From NCBI GenBank assembly GCA_019421365.1, contig JAHZFJ010000005.1:116083-180082 (forward strand): DNA of 64,000 bases, read 5' to 3'. This document shows positions 9,318 to 16,775 of the stretch, piece after piece. The position numbers were made by a program, and so were the translations under genes. The notes under the pieces were generated by a model. That model was not told where the DNA came from, ran no database searches, and saw nothing but the letters and a program-made list of their open reading frames with translations. This DNA comes from Lachnospiraceae bacterium. Lineage in GTDB: Bacteria; Bacillota; Clostridia; Lachnospirales; Lachnospiraceae. Position 1 is the stretch's first letter, and every line of letters starts with the position of its first letter.

Positions 9318-10067
9318 ATGAAGTTACTTGACGGTAAAGTAGCCATTGTAACTGGCGGGACAAGAGGTATTGGATTAGCAATTGTTAAGAAGTATTTAGA
9401 ACAAGGGGCTACAGTAGTTCTCTGTGGTTCTAGAGAAGAGACTGCAACAAAAGCAGTAGAAGAGTTAAAGGCAGAAGATCCTACATATAAGGTATCTGGT
9501 ATTTGGACAGACCTATGTAATCATGAAGAGATTAACAGAGATTTTGAGAATGTAAAGAAAGAATATGGCTCAATTGATATATTAGTAAACAATGCTGGAA
9601 TATCAGCTAGAGAATCTATCTTTGAATATAATCCAGAAGAATTCGATAAGATTATGGATTTGAATGTGAATGCAGTTTTCTATTGTTCTCAAGCTGTTGC
9701 TAATATCATGAAAGAACAAGGTGGCGGTGTTATTCTTAATACTAGTTCAATGGTTAGTCTCTATGGACAGCAATCTGGTTGCGGATATCCTGCTTCTAAA
9801 TTTGCTTTAAACGGTTTAACGAAATCGTTAGCATTAGAACTTGCGCCTTATAAAATTCGTGTGAATGCAGTAGCACCAGGTGTTACGAGAACAGATATGG
9901 TAGCAAGCTTACCAGAATCTATAATTCAACCTCTTATTGACACAATTCCGCTTGGTAGAGTGGGTGAACCTGAAGAAGTAGCAGATGCATTCGTATTCTT
10001 AGGTAGTAATATGTCAAGCTACATAACAGGCGTTGTATTGTCTGTAGATGGTGCAGCAAAGAACTAA
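9318..10067 (+). CDS. Short-chain dehydrogenase/reductase (SDR)
   Basis: Classical SDR of 249 aa, a NAD(P)H-dependent oxidoreductase in the cytoplasm. The nucleotide-binding motif is TGGTRGIG (about residues 12-19), the structural motif NNAG, and the catalytic triad Ser in NTSSMVS with Tyr/Lys in YPASK. The ending GVVLSVDGA is typical of FabG/glucose-dehydrogenase-like members. Its position after a pectin methylesterase could suggest a uronate-pathway reductase (KduD type), but the sequence does not decide this. A ribosome site AGGAAAGG precedes the ATG. Confidence 0.85.
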   Translation: MKLLDGKVAIVTGGTRGIGLAIVKKYLEQGATVVLCGSREETATKAVEELKAEDPTYKVSGIWTDLCNHEEINRDFENVKKEYGSIDILVNNAGISARESIFEYNPEEFDKIMDLNVNAVFYCSQAVANIMKEQGGGVILNTSSMVSLYGQQSGCGYPASKFALNGLTKSLALELAPYKIRVNAVAPGVTRTDMVASLPESIIQPLIDTIPLGRVGEPEEVADAFVFLGSNMSSYITGVVLSVDGAAKN

Positions 10068-10110
10068 TAATCGAATTGAAATTAGATAGCTTGTAATATA
10101 GAAATTATTG

Positions 10111-10156
10111 TGGTAATCTAGACAGTATGTTTAGATTACCATTTTTAGTTTTTTTA
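10111..10156 (+). terminator. Intrinsic terminator after the SDR gene
   Basis: The arms TGGTAATCTAGA and TTTAGATTACCA are separated by a ~7-base loop and followed by TTTTTAGTTTTTTT. The ribosome site of the next small gene starts immediately after it. Confidence 0.8.
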
Positions 10157-10173
10157 TAGGAGGAGCTTTTGTT

Positions 10174-10362
10174 ATGAAGGCTAAAACAATATCAAGTTGT
10201 GAATGTTGTAGCAATTATGTATATGATGAAGAATATGGTTATTACGAGTGTGAAGTAAATCTTGATGAGGACGAGATGGTTCGATTCCTACAAGATAAAT
10301 TCTATAACTGCCCATATTTTCAATTGGATAATGAATATAAGATTGTAAGAAAGCAAATGTAA
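10174..10362 (+). CDS. DUF6472-type small Cys-rich protein
   Basis: Protein of 62 aa preceded by AGGAGGAGC. It has a probable metal-binding set of cysteines: CECC near the N-terminus, a Cys at YYECE, and CPYF near residue 47. It also has the acidic stretch LDEDEMVRFL and the ending EYKIVRKQM, a pattern I recognise from the small Clostridial family DUF6472. Function is unknown. The terminator just upstream suggests its own promoter or read-through expression. Confidence 0.7.
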   Translation: MKAKTISSCECCSNYVYDEEYGYYECEVNLDEDEMVRFLQDKFYNCPYFQLDNEYKIVRKQM

Positions 10363-10439
10363 TGTTGTTTATGTAGCAATATAGATTCATTACTTTGATA
10401 TGTTACAAAAATGTTAAATCGATATTAACAGATTATCGC

Positions 10440-10470
10440 AAAAAAAGAGGCTCTGGTAAAAACCAGAGCC
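10440..10470 (-). terminator. Terminator of micro-gene copy 1
   Basis: On the minus strand, GGCTCTGG and CCAGAGCC arms (10463-10470 and 10449-10456) with a 6-base loop are followed by a run of T residues. It lies 6 bp after the stop codon of the 23-codon ORF. Confidence 0.85.
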
Positions 10471-10476
10471 TAGTTA

Positions 10477-10548
10477 TTAACAACCGAAGTTTAAATATTT
10501 ACAAATAGCATTAAATAACTCGGAACAGCTTGTAAAATTAAAACACAT
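10477..10548 (-). CDS. 23-residue Cys-rich micropeptide, copy 1
   Basis: A complete small gene: 23 codons plus stop, beginning MCFNFTSCSE and ending KYLNFGC, with Cys at positions 2, 8, 16 and 23. A perfect ribosome site AAGGAGGA (10556-10563) lies 7 bp before the ATG, a promoter lies upstream, and an intrinsic terminator begins 6 bp after the stop. An identical coding sequence is repeated at 10752-10823 while the spacers have diverged, which suggests selection on the peptide or very recent duplication. It has no recognisable signal peptide. I do not recognise the family. A signalling peptide, toxin of a type I system, or leader peptide are all possible. Confidence 0.7.
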   Translation of the reverse strand: MCFNFTSCSELFNAICKYLNFGC

Positions 10549-10570
10549 AGTTTCGTCCTCCTTATTTCTT

Positions 10571-10593
10571 ATTTGTATTAGCTAAGTACAAAT
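10571..10593. promoter_or_regulatory. Near-palindrome in the leader of micro-gene copy 1
   Basis: A near-perfect palindrome of 23 bp, with ATTTGTA and TACAAAT as outer arms and TTAGCTAA at the centre. It lies between the -10 box and the ribosome site on the minus strand, so it could be an operator or a leader hairpin. It is conserved in copy 2. Confidence 0.5.
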
Positions 10594-10595
10594 AT

Positions 10596-10624
10596 ATTGT
10601 AACAATTTTGTAACAATTAAGCAA
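10596..10624 (-). promoter_or_regulatory. Promoter of micro-gene copy 1
   Basis: Minus-strand -35 TTGCTT (10619-10624), a 17-bp spacer and -10 TACAAT (10596-10601). The spacer carries TGTTACA, a motif repeated around the -10 box. Confidence 0.65.
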
Positions 10625-10719
10625 CAGGAAATTGATGGATAATGCGAGAATTGGTGAAAATACTTGATTTACATGTAATTGTGTTGCTTTTAAATATTAC
10701 AAAAATGTTACGTTAAATA

Positions 10720-10745
10720 AAAAGGCTCTGGAAAAAACCAGAGCC
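10720..10745 (-). terminator. Terminator of micro-gene copy 2
   Basis: Minus-strand arms GGCTCTGG (10738-10745) and CCAGAGCC (10724-10731) followed by a T-rich tail. It is nearly the same as the copy 1 terminator. Confidence 0.85.
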
Positions 10746-10751
10746 CGAATA

Positions 10752-10823
10752 TTAACAACCGAAGTTTAAATATTTACAAATAGCATTAAATAACTCGGAA
10801 CAGCTTGTAAAATTAAAACACAT
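10752..10823 (-). CDS. 23-residue Cys-rich micropeptide, copy 2
   Basis: Second copy of the micro-gene. All 72 coding bases match copy 1, while the leader, spacer and terminator loop differ at several positions. The ribosome site AAGGAGGA again precedes the ATG at 7 bp. Its promoter abuts the divergent EamA transporter gene, whose start lies ~30 bp beyond the -35 box. Confidence 0.7.
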   Translation of the reverse strand: MCFNFTSCSELFNAICKYLNFGC

Positions 10824-10844
10824 AATTTCGTCCTCCTTATTTTT

Positions 10845-10867
10845 ATTTGTATTAGCTAAGTACAAAT
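10845..10867. promoter_or_regulatory. Near-palindrome in the leader of micro-gene copy 2
   Basis: Same 23-bp ATTTGTA/TACAAAT near-palindrome as at 10571-10593, in the same place relative to the promoter and ribosome site. Confidence 0.5.
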
Positions 10868-10869
10868 AG

Positions 10870-10898
10870 ATTGTAACAATTTTGTAACATTTATGCAA
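10870..10898 (-). promoter_or_regulatory. Promoter of micro-gene copy 2
   Basis: Minus-strand -35 TTGCAT (10893-10898), a 17-bp spacer and -10 TACAAT (10870-10875). Confidence 0.65.
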
Positions 10899-10928
10899 CA
10901 GGAGATTAATGGAAAGGTAGGGTTTGCC

Positions 10929-11894
10929 ATGACAGGGAAAACAAAAGAGGAATTTTTAGTGAAAACAGCAGTTGTATGTTTTCTAGCAACAATATGTTGT
11001 ACATTATGGGGGAGTGCATTCCCTGCAATTAAGTTAGGATATCAATTTTTTGAAATCGGAGGAAATGATTCTGCAACGCAGATCCTATTTGCAGGATATC
11101 GTTTCGCTTTAGCGGGAATATTAACTATACTATTAGGAAGTATAATGAATCGTAAGATTTTAATACCCAAGAGACAATCCTATCGTAAGATATTCATATT
11201 ATGTTTGTTTCAAACAGTTCTACAATACGTATTTTTCTATATAGGATTAGCAAATACGTCAGGTGTGAAAGCGGCTATTATTAATGGTTCCAATGTATTC
11301 GTAGCAATTATTATTGCATATGTGTTCTTTAGGCAAGAAAAATTAACTTGGAAAAAGATAATCGGCTGTATTCTTGGTTTTGCGGGGGTTGTGATTATTA
11401 ATCTAACAAAAGATGGACTGGACATGCATATGAAGTTTACCGGAGAAGGATTCATTTTGCTATGTACGATTGCATATGCAATGTCATCTGTAATCATCAA
11501 AAGTTATTCGAGAGATGAAAATCCCGTAGTGCTAAGTGGATATCAATTCTTTGTCGGTGGTGTAATTATGATAATATTTGGTGCTATAGGAGGTGGAAAG
11601 CTTACTGTTATTACCGGTAAAGGTATTGGTATGCTAATTTATCTAGCTATGGTATCTGCTGTAGCATACTCTATCTGGGGAATCTTATTAAAATATAATC
11701 CGGTATCAAAAGTTGCAGTTTTTGGTTTTGTTAATCCAATAAGTGGAGTGATTCTATCTTCGATATTTTTAGATGAGAAAGGTCAATCATTTGGAATGAA
11801 GGGAATACTTGCACTAATCTTAGTTTGTATTGGAATCTTCGTAGTTAATTATCAAGGAAGTAATTCTACTATCAAAGGAGAAGGCGAACAATAA
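10929..11894 (+). CDS. EamA/DMT-family transporter
   Basis: Inner-membrane drug/metabolite-type transporter (321 aa) with ten hydrophobic segments arranged as two EamA repeats (about residues 10-150 and 170-310). The first helix carries the TLWGSAFPAIKLG signature of the family. The ATG at 10929 follows AAGGTAGGG; the in-frame ATG at 10893 would overlap the micro-gene promoter and adds no conserved residues. Substrate is unknown. It is 22 bp upstream of a hypothetical gene on the same strand. Confidence 0.88.
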   Translation: MTGKTKEEFLVKTAVVCFLATICCTLWGSAFPAIKLGYQFFEIGGNDSATQILFAGYRFALAGILTILLGSIMNRKILIPKRQSYRKIFILCLFQTVLQYVFFYIGLANTSGVKAAIINGSNVFVAIIIAYVFFRQEKLTWKKIIGCILGFAGVVIINLTKDGLDMHMKFTGEGFILLCTIAYAMSSVIIKSYSRDENPVVLSGYQFFVGGVIMIIFGAIGGGKLTVITGKGIGMLIYLAMVSAVAYSIWGILLKYNPVSKVAVFGFVNPISGVILSSIFLDEKGQSFGMKGILALILVCIGIFVVNYQGSNSTIKGEGEQ

Positions 11895-11916
11895 AAGAAG
11901 GAGTTGAATAATTGAG

Positions 11917-12366
11917 ATGAAGGAGCAAGGTTTTCAAGTAATAGGAGCAGTTGATAAGAAAGTATTAGAAGAAGAGGGAGCAATTTACTTCGAGAGAATA
12001 GACGAAGGATTTTGTAATTATAACAATAAGATACTTGAGGGAAACAAGGAAGAACTAAAGAATTCAATATATTCACTATGGCAAGAAAATGGTGATGATG
12101 GGGCTTATGTAGATTGGTATTATGGTACGCTTAAGCCGGATGAAAAAGAAAGAATCCGCAGTGTCTTATCAGATGAAAGTAGAGACACGCTTAGTCGCTA
12201 TGAAGCATGTACAGATCTTATATTCATTCCTCTTAATAAAGAATTATTTGATTTGACAATGGAGTTGAATCAAACAGAGGCTTTATTCTGTACGTACTAT
12301 TTTTGTAAACTACCTTATACTGTTTGGGGAAATTATGATAATAAATACCCTTGCTTCTTTAGATAG
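11917..12366 (+). CDS. Hypothetical protein (149 aa)
   Basis: Acidic soluble protein without signal peptide or membrane segment. I do not recognise the family. Features include an aromatic-rich central stretch (YVDWYYGTLKPDEKERI) and a Cys/aromatic C-terminus (FCTYYFCKLPYTVWGNYDNKY). It probably shares a transcript with the EamA transporter, 22 bp upstream. The ribosome site AAGGAG is rather far from the ATG (about 13 bp). Confidence 0.65.
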   Translation: MKEQGFQVIGAVDKKVLEEEGAIYFERIDEGFCNYNNKILEGNKEELKNSIYSLWQENGDDGAYVDWYYGTLKPDEKERIRSVLSDESRDTLSRYEACTDLIFIPLNKELFDLTMELNQTEALFCTYYFCKLPYTVWGNYDNKYPCFFR

Positions 12367-12404
12367 AATTATAATGCAATGAAGCAATAAAATAATAAAA
12401 CAAA

Positions 12405-12484
12405 AAAGCAATCTCAAAAAGTTGTGTAACAGTGGAGAATATAATATCCTCCCTAGGTATTCAACAGTTTGAGATTGTTTTATT
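12405..12484. terminator. Bidirectional terminator between convergent genes
   Basis: The arms CAATCTCAAA (12409-12418) and TTTGAGATTG (12468-12477) flank a longer loop with further pairing. T-rich tails are present on both strands. It separates the hypothetical gene from rubrerythrin. Confidence 0.75.
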
Positions 12485-12511
12485 ATGGCGTGTATTGCTT
12501 ATTATTATGGA

Positions 12512-13132
12512 TTAATTATTTTTGCCCTTTAAGAAGTCTTTACAACCAAGTAAATCAACAGGTAAGAAATAGCCTTGTTCATATAAACAAACTGGACATT
12601 TAAGCGGTGCTTGAGTACCTTCGAAGATGTAACCACAATTCTCGCAAATCCAAACAGATGGTGAGGCAGAAGAATATAGTTGGCTATTCTTTATTACTTC
12701 AGCTAACTTTTCAAAACGATCGCAATGGACTTGCTCGACCTTAGCAATTTCAGCGAAAGAGTATGCGATTTTAACAAATCCTTCTTCTTGTGCTTTCTGG
12801 CTGAATTTGAGATATACATCATTAGCTTCTTCATATTCGTTATGCTTAGCAAAATTCAGAAGGTCCTCAAGATTCTCCGATACATTAATAGGATAAGCAG
12901 CTGAGGAGATTTCGATATTCTCTCCAGTGAATTCTTGAAGGTGATCATAGAATATCTTAGCATGAGCACGTTCTTGGTCGGCAGTAAATCTAAACAGTTC
13001 TTCTACCATTTTTTGTTTTTGTTGTTGAGCTAACTCAGCAGCAAAGGTATAACGATTACGGGCTTGACTTTCACCAGCGAAAGCACGCATTAGGTTTTCT
13101 CTAGTTTCACTTGTTTTAAAATCTACAGGCAT
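12512..13132 (-). CDS. rbr: Rubrerythrin
   Basis: Non-haem iron peroxidase (206 aa) that reduces hydrogen peroxide in anaerobes. The ferritin-like diiron domain (~1-145) shows the Glu ligands in FAGESQARNRY, ADQERAHAK and KVEQVHCDRFEKL. The C-terminal rubredoxin-like domain carries WICENCGYIFEG and KCPVC, giving the four-Cys iron site. It is monocistronic, with a good ribosome site (AAGAGGA) and an inverted repeat upstream at 13159-13216. Confidence 0.95.
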   Translation of the reverse strand: MPVDFKTSETRENLMRAFAGESQARNRYTFAAELAQQQKQKMVEELFRFTADQERAHAKIFYDHLQEFTGENIEISSAAYPINVSENLEDLLNFAKHNEYEEANDVYLKFSQKAQEEGFVKIAYSFAEIAKVEQVHCDRFEKLAEVIKNSQLYSSASPSVWICENCGYIFEGTQAPLKCPVCLYEQGYFLPVDLLGCKDFLKGKNN

Positions 13133-13158
13133 ACAATTTCCTCTTTTCTTTTAGAATC

Positions 13159-13216
13159 GTCAATTGGAAAACTCTTCTCCATGTCGACAAAATATCTGTG
13201 GAGTTTTACAATTGAC
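13159..13216. promoter_or_regulatory. Imperfect inverted repeat upstream of rubrerythrin
   Basis: The arms GTCAATTGGAAAACTC (13159-13174) and GAGTTTTACAATTGAC (13201-13216) match at most positions and lie in the rubrerythrin leader. This may be a leader hairpin or regulator site; it does not fit the PerR box. The rest of the 334-bp gap up to the MATE gene shows no ORF and no clear element. Confidence 0.45.
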
Positions 13217-13466
13217 TAATGACACATAAACAAGTGTAGTATCTGTAACTAATGGAAAACTATACTTTATAAAATTATTTTTTACTATACGTGTTTTGTG
13301 CATTGACCGTCAGCAAAGAGGCTGTGAAAAAGTACAAGAGTTTTGCTTTCTAGTCTTCGAATATTGTTGAATAGTCTATACCATTATGATATAGTGAAAA
13401 TTGGTCTGAAAAAATAAGTTCTTTTATTTATGTCGGAAATAAAATTAGAAAGTTGTGGTACATAGG

Positions 13467-14807
13467 ATGAAAGATTTAACAAAAGGGAAACCAATCAAAT
13501 TAATTTTTCAATTTGCCTTACCGGTATTAGTGGGTAACATATTTCAATTATTGTATAATTTAATTGATACTAGAATCGTTGGAGAGACGTTAGGAGAGCA
13601 GTCGTTGGCTGCTGTAGGAGCAACAAATTCCATTAATTCATTAATAATTGGTTTTTTGCTAGGGTTAACCAATGGTTTTGCGATTAATGTCGCGAAAAGC
13701 TTTGGTGCTAAAGATGAGAAAGAGTTGCGTAAGGCAACAGCTATGACAGCGGCATTAGGGATAGTGACTACATTAGTACTTACAGTCCTAAGTGTAACTT
13801 TCCTAATGCCATTACTTCGTGTGTTGAATACACCAGGTGAAGTAATACAGCAATCATATGGATATATCCGAGTTATTTTCCTTGGAATGATTGTTACCTT
13901 ATCGTATAACATCTGTGCTAGTGTGTTGCGTGCAATTGGAGATACGATAACACCTCTTATATTCTTAATCATTTCAACTATACTTAATGTTGTTTTAGAT
14001 TATCTGTTTATTTTAGGATTCCATATGGGAGTGGAAGGAGCAGCTTACGCAACTGTATTGGCACAAGTATGTTCAGTAATAATGTGTCTTGTGTATATTT
14101 GGCGGAAGTATCCGATGTTGCATCTAAAGAAAGAAGATTTTAAGGTGGATTGGCACTATATCAAACAAATGTATTCAACAGGGTTATCAATGGGATTTAT
14201 GTTGTCATTAGTCTCTCTTGGTACAGTGGTATTACAAAGTGCAATCAATACTTTCGGAACGAAGACAATCGTGGCTCATACAGCTGCAAGAAAGATTACA
14301 GAAATCTATATGCTGATGTTTGGTGTTTGTGGAACTACAATGACTACCTATTGTGGTCAGAATCTTGGAGCAGGTAAGATATCACGTATCAAAGAAGGAA
14401 TCCGTAGTGTTATTATAATAACATGGATATGGTCGGGGGTTGTGATAATTTCTAGTTATACTATTGCGCCTTGGTTGGTACATATGGTAACAGGATCTAC
14501 TGATCCTGAGATTATAAAGACAGCAGCGTTATATCTAAAGATCAATACTGTGTTTTATTTTGTCCCTTCTGTGATTACAGTATTACGTAATGCTATGCAA
14601 GGCATAGGGGACCATACTACACCGATTGTATCTAGTATGATAGAACTTGTGGGTAAGGTATTGGTCGTAATTCTACTCGTGCCACACCTTGATTATATGG
14701 GAATAATACTGGCAGAACCAGTTGTGTGGATACTAATGGTTATTCCTTTAGTTATTAAGATTAAGAAAAATCCGGTTTTGAAAGAAAAAGAGATTACGAA
14801 TATTTGA
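13467..14807 (+). CDS. MATE-family efflux transporter
   Basis: Multidrug and toxic compound extrusion-type transporter (446 aa) with twelve hydrophobic segments in two MatE halves. The start MKDLTKGKPIKLI and the segment QLLYNLIDTRIVG are typical of Clostridial MATE proteins. Transport is driven by Na+ or H+. The ATG at 13467 fits the family N-terminus; the GTG at 13455 would add four residues. The ribosome site is weak. Substrate is unknown. Confidence 0.9.
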   Translation: MKDLTKGKPIKLIFQFALPVLVGNIFQLLYNLIDTRIVGETLGEQSLAAVGATNSINSLIIGFLLGLTNGFAINVAKSFGAKDEKELRKATAMTAALGIVTTLVLTVLSVTFLMPLLRVLNTPGEVIQQSYGYIRVIFLGMIVTLSYNICASVLRAIGDTITPLIFLIISTILNVVLDYLFILGFHMGVEGAAYATVLAQVCSVIMCLVYIWRKYPMLHLKKEDFKVDWHYIKQMYSTGLSMGFMLSLVSLGTVVLQSAINTFGTKTIVAHTAARKITEIYMLMFGVCGTTMTTYCGQNLGAGKISRIKEGIRSVIIITWIWSGVVIISSYTIAPWLVHMVTGSTDPEIIKTAALYLKINTVFYFVPSVITVLRNAMQGIGDHTTPIVSSMIELVGKVLVVILLVPHLDYMGIILAEPVVWILMVIPLVIKIKKNPVLKEKEITNI

Positions 14808-14832
14808 ATATAGTTTTAGATAAAATATAAGT

Positions 14833-14882
14833 AAAAGTGGTTATCGTGAATGAGTATGCGATAAACACTTTTGCTTTTTTTT
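14833..14882 (+). terminator. Terminator after the MATE gene
   Basis: The arms AAAAGTGGTTATCG and CGATAAACACTTTT are followed by GCTTTTTTTT. Confidence 0.8.
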
Positions 14883-14952
14883 GATTGAAAGAGAAGGGAA
14901 TAAGCAAAAAAAATCGATAAAAGTGAATTTGTTTGACTGAATATGAATTAAA

Positions 14953-14995
14953 ATGAAAGAAAATGATTGACGATGAAAGAAAATGGTGGTATTAT
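14953..14995 (+). promoter_or_regulatory. Promoter and FruR-type operator repeats of the fructose operon
   Basis: The -35 TTGACG (14967-14972) and -10 TATTAT (14990-14995) are separated by exactly 17 bp. Two perfect direct repeats ATGAAAGAAAATG lie at 14953-14965 and 14973-14985, 20 bp apart. One abuts the -35 box and the other fills the spacer. This is the arrangement expected for repression by the DeoR-family regulator encoded next. Confidence 0.7.
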
Positions 14996-15036
14996 ATGAC
15001 TATACTAGTAATGAGAAATCGAGGGGGAGAATAAAT

Positions 15037-15786
15037 ATGCTAACACAGGAACGACACAATCTAATACTTCAAGTTTTACAAGAAAGAAAGGCTGTTACTG
15101 TAACAGAACTTACTAAAGAACTAGATGCATCGGAATCAACAATAAGAAGAGATCTCATTACACTACATGAGATGGGAAAACTGAACAAGGTGCATGGTGG
15201 AGCAACAGTATTAGAAGATATAACATCATTCGAAGCAGATGTAGAAACTAAATCAGCCTTGAATATCGATGAGAAGAATGAGATAGGCCGCTATGCTGCT
15301 TCCCTAATAAAAGATGATGATTTTGTCTATATTGATGCTGGGACTACAACATTGAAGTTTGTTGACTTTATAACGAATAAGAAAGCAGTTTATGTAACCA
15401 ATGGTTTTGTACATGCTAAGAAGCTAGTACAAAAAGGTTGTAGAGCTTATGTAATTGGTGGAGAACTAAAGTTAGCAACAGAAGCATTGGTAGGTGCTGA
15501 AGGTATTCATAATATTAAAAAGTATAACTTTACGAAGGGTTTTTTAGGAACGAATGGCATTAGTATTCATCAAGGAATGACAACGCCTGAAATTGAAGAA
15601 GGACTTATGAAAAAAGAAGCAGCAGCTCGTAGCTATATGACATACATATTAGCTGATCATACGAAGTTTGGGAAGGTTTCTTCCGTGACGTTTGCATCAC
15701 TTGACCAGGTATGTATTATAACTGACTATGTACCAGATGAAAAGTATAGACAAGCAGCTATTGTAAAGGAGGTATGTAAACAATGA
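15037..15786 (+). CDS. fruR: DeoR-family fructose operon repressor FruR
   Basis: Transcriptional regulator (249 aa). The N-terminal DeoR helix-turn-helix is visible in ERHNLILQVLQERKAVTVTE and SESTIRRDL, followed by the DeoRC sensor domain with DAGTTTLKF, a sugar-phosphate-binding motif. The start at 15037 has GAGGGGGAG in place; the upstream TTG/GTG option adds 18 unrelated residues. It overlaps fruK by 4 bp (ATGA). Fructose-1-phosphate is the likely inducer, inferred from the neighbours. Confidence 0.9.
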   Translation: MLTQERHNLILQVLQERKAVTVTELTKELDASESTIRRDLITLHEMGKLNKVHGGATVLEDITSFEADVETKSALNIDEKNEIGRYAASLIKDDDFVYIDAGTTTLKFVDFITNKKAVYVTNGFVHAKKLVQKGCRAYVIGGELKLATEALVGAEGIHNIKKYNFTKGFLGTNGISIHQGMTTPEIEEGLMKKEAAARSYMTYILADHTKFGKVSSVTFASLDQVCIITDYVPDEKYRQAAIVKEVCKQ

Positions 15787-16685
15787 TTTATACAGTAACA
15801 TTTAATCCAGCACTTGATTATGTAGTAAGAGTAGAGCAGTTGATAACAGGACATGTAAACAGAACCACAAGCGAAGAAATCTACTATGGTGGTAAGGGAA
15901 TCAATGTGTCAGTGTTGTTACAAACACTTGGGTTAGAGAATGTTGCACTTGGATTTATAGCTGGATTTACAGGAGATGCGATTGAACAAGGTATTAAATC
16001 ACAGGGAATTAAGACAGAATTCATACGATTACCAGAGGGATTAAGTCGTATTAATCTTAAGATTAAAGCGGATAGCGAAACAGAAATTAATGCCAATGGT
16101 CCTTCTATCCCAGAAACAGCAATTAATGAATTGTTTGAGAAGTTAGATAAATTGGTTGAAGGGGATACTTTAGTATTAGCAGGAAGTATACCTAGTACAT
16201 TACCAGATAATATATATGAACAGATAATGGAACGATTATTTGAGAAGCAGATTCGATTTGTAGTGGATGCTACTAATGATTTATTAAAAAATGTTCTTAA
16301 ATACAAACCGTTCTTAATTAAACCAAATAATCATGAATTAGGAGAAATGTTTGGTGTTTCAATAGAGACTGAAGAAGATATTATAAGATATGCCTATGAG
16401 TTACAGAATATGGGGGCTCGTAACGTATTAGTCTCTATGGCTTCGGAAGGTGCGATATTAATAGATGAGAATAACATGGTACATCGCATGGGAGTTCCAA
16501 GTGGTAAGGTTGTTAACTCAGTAGGTGCAGGTGATTCTATGGTTGCAGGATTTTTAGCAGGATATATTAAAACTGGTGAATATAGCGAAGCATTACGTTT
16601 GGGGACGGCTTCAGGTAGCGCAACGGCTTTCTCACCAGGGCTAGGTAGCAAAGAACTTATTGAATCATTATTGAAAAAGCTTTAG
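15783..16685 (+). CDS. fruK: 1-phosphofructokinase FruK
   Basis: PfkB-family kinase (300 aa) converting fructose 1-phosphate to fructose 1,6-bisphosphate. The start MIYTVTFNPALDYVVRV is diagnostic of the FruK/LacC group; YYGGKGINVS follows, and the C-terminal SVGAGDSMVAGFLAGY contains the catalytic Asp. It is translationally coupled to fruR and followed by the PTS transporter gene. Confidence 0.93.
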   Translation: MIYTVTFNPALDYVVRVEQLITGHVNRTTSEEIYYGGKGINVSVLLQTLGLENVALGFIAGFTGDAIEQGIKSQGIKTEFIRLPEGLSRINLKIKADSETEINANGPSIPETAINELFEKLDKLVEGDTLVLAGSIPSTLPDNIYEQIMERLFEKQIRFVVDATNDLLKNVLKYKPFLIKPNNHELGEMFGVSIETEEDIIRYAYELQNMGARNVLVSMASEGAILIDENNMVHRMGVPSGKVVNSVGAGDSMVAGFLAGYIKTGEYSEALRLGTASGSATAFSPGLGSKELIESLLKKL

Positions 16686-16775
16686 ATGTTAGTTCAAATT
16701 TGAACAGCTATCTCATAGATAGTAGTTCAGTTGATATGGGGCATAACAACTAATTTAATGGTAGGAGGTAGTAGA

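Noticed and set aside
10440..10900. CRISPR or simple repeat as explanation of the duplicated ~190-bp unit
   Set aside because: Only two copies exist, each with full gene signals; there is no short repeat-spacer pattern.
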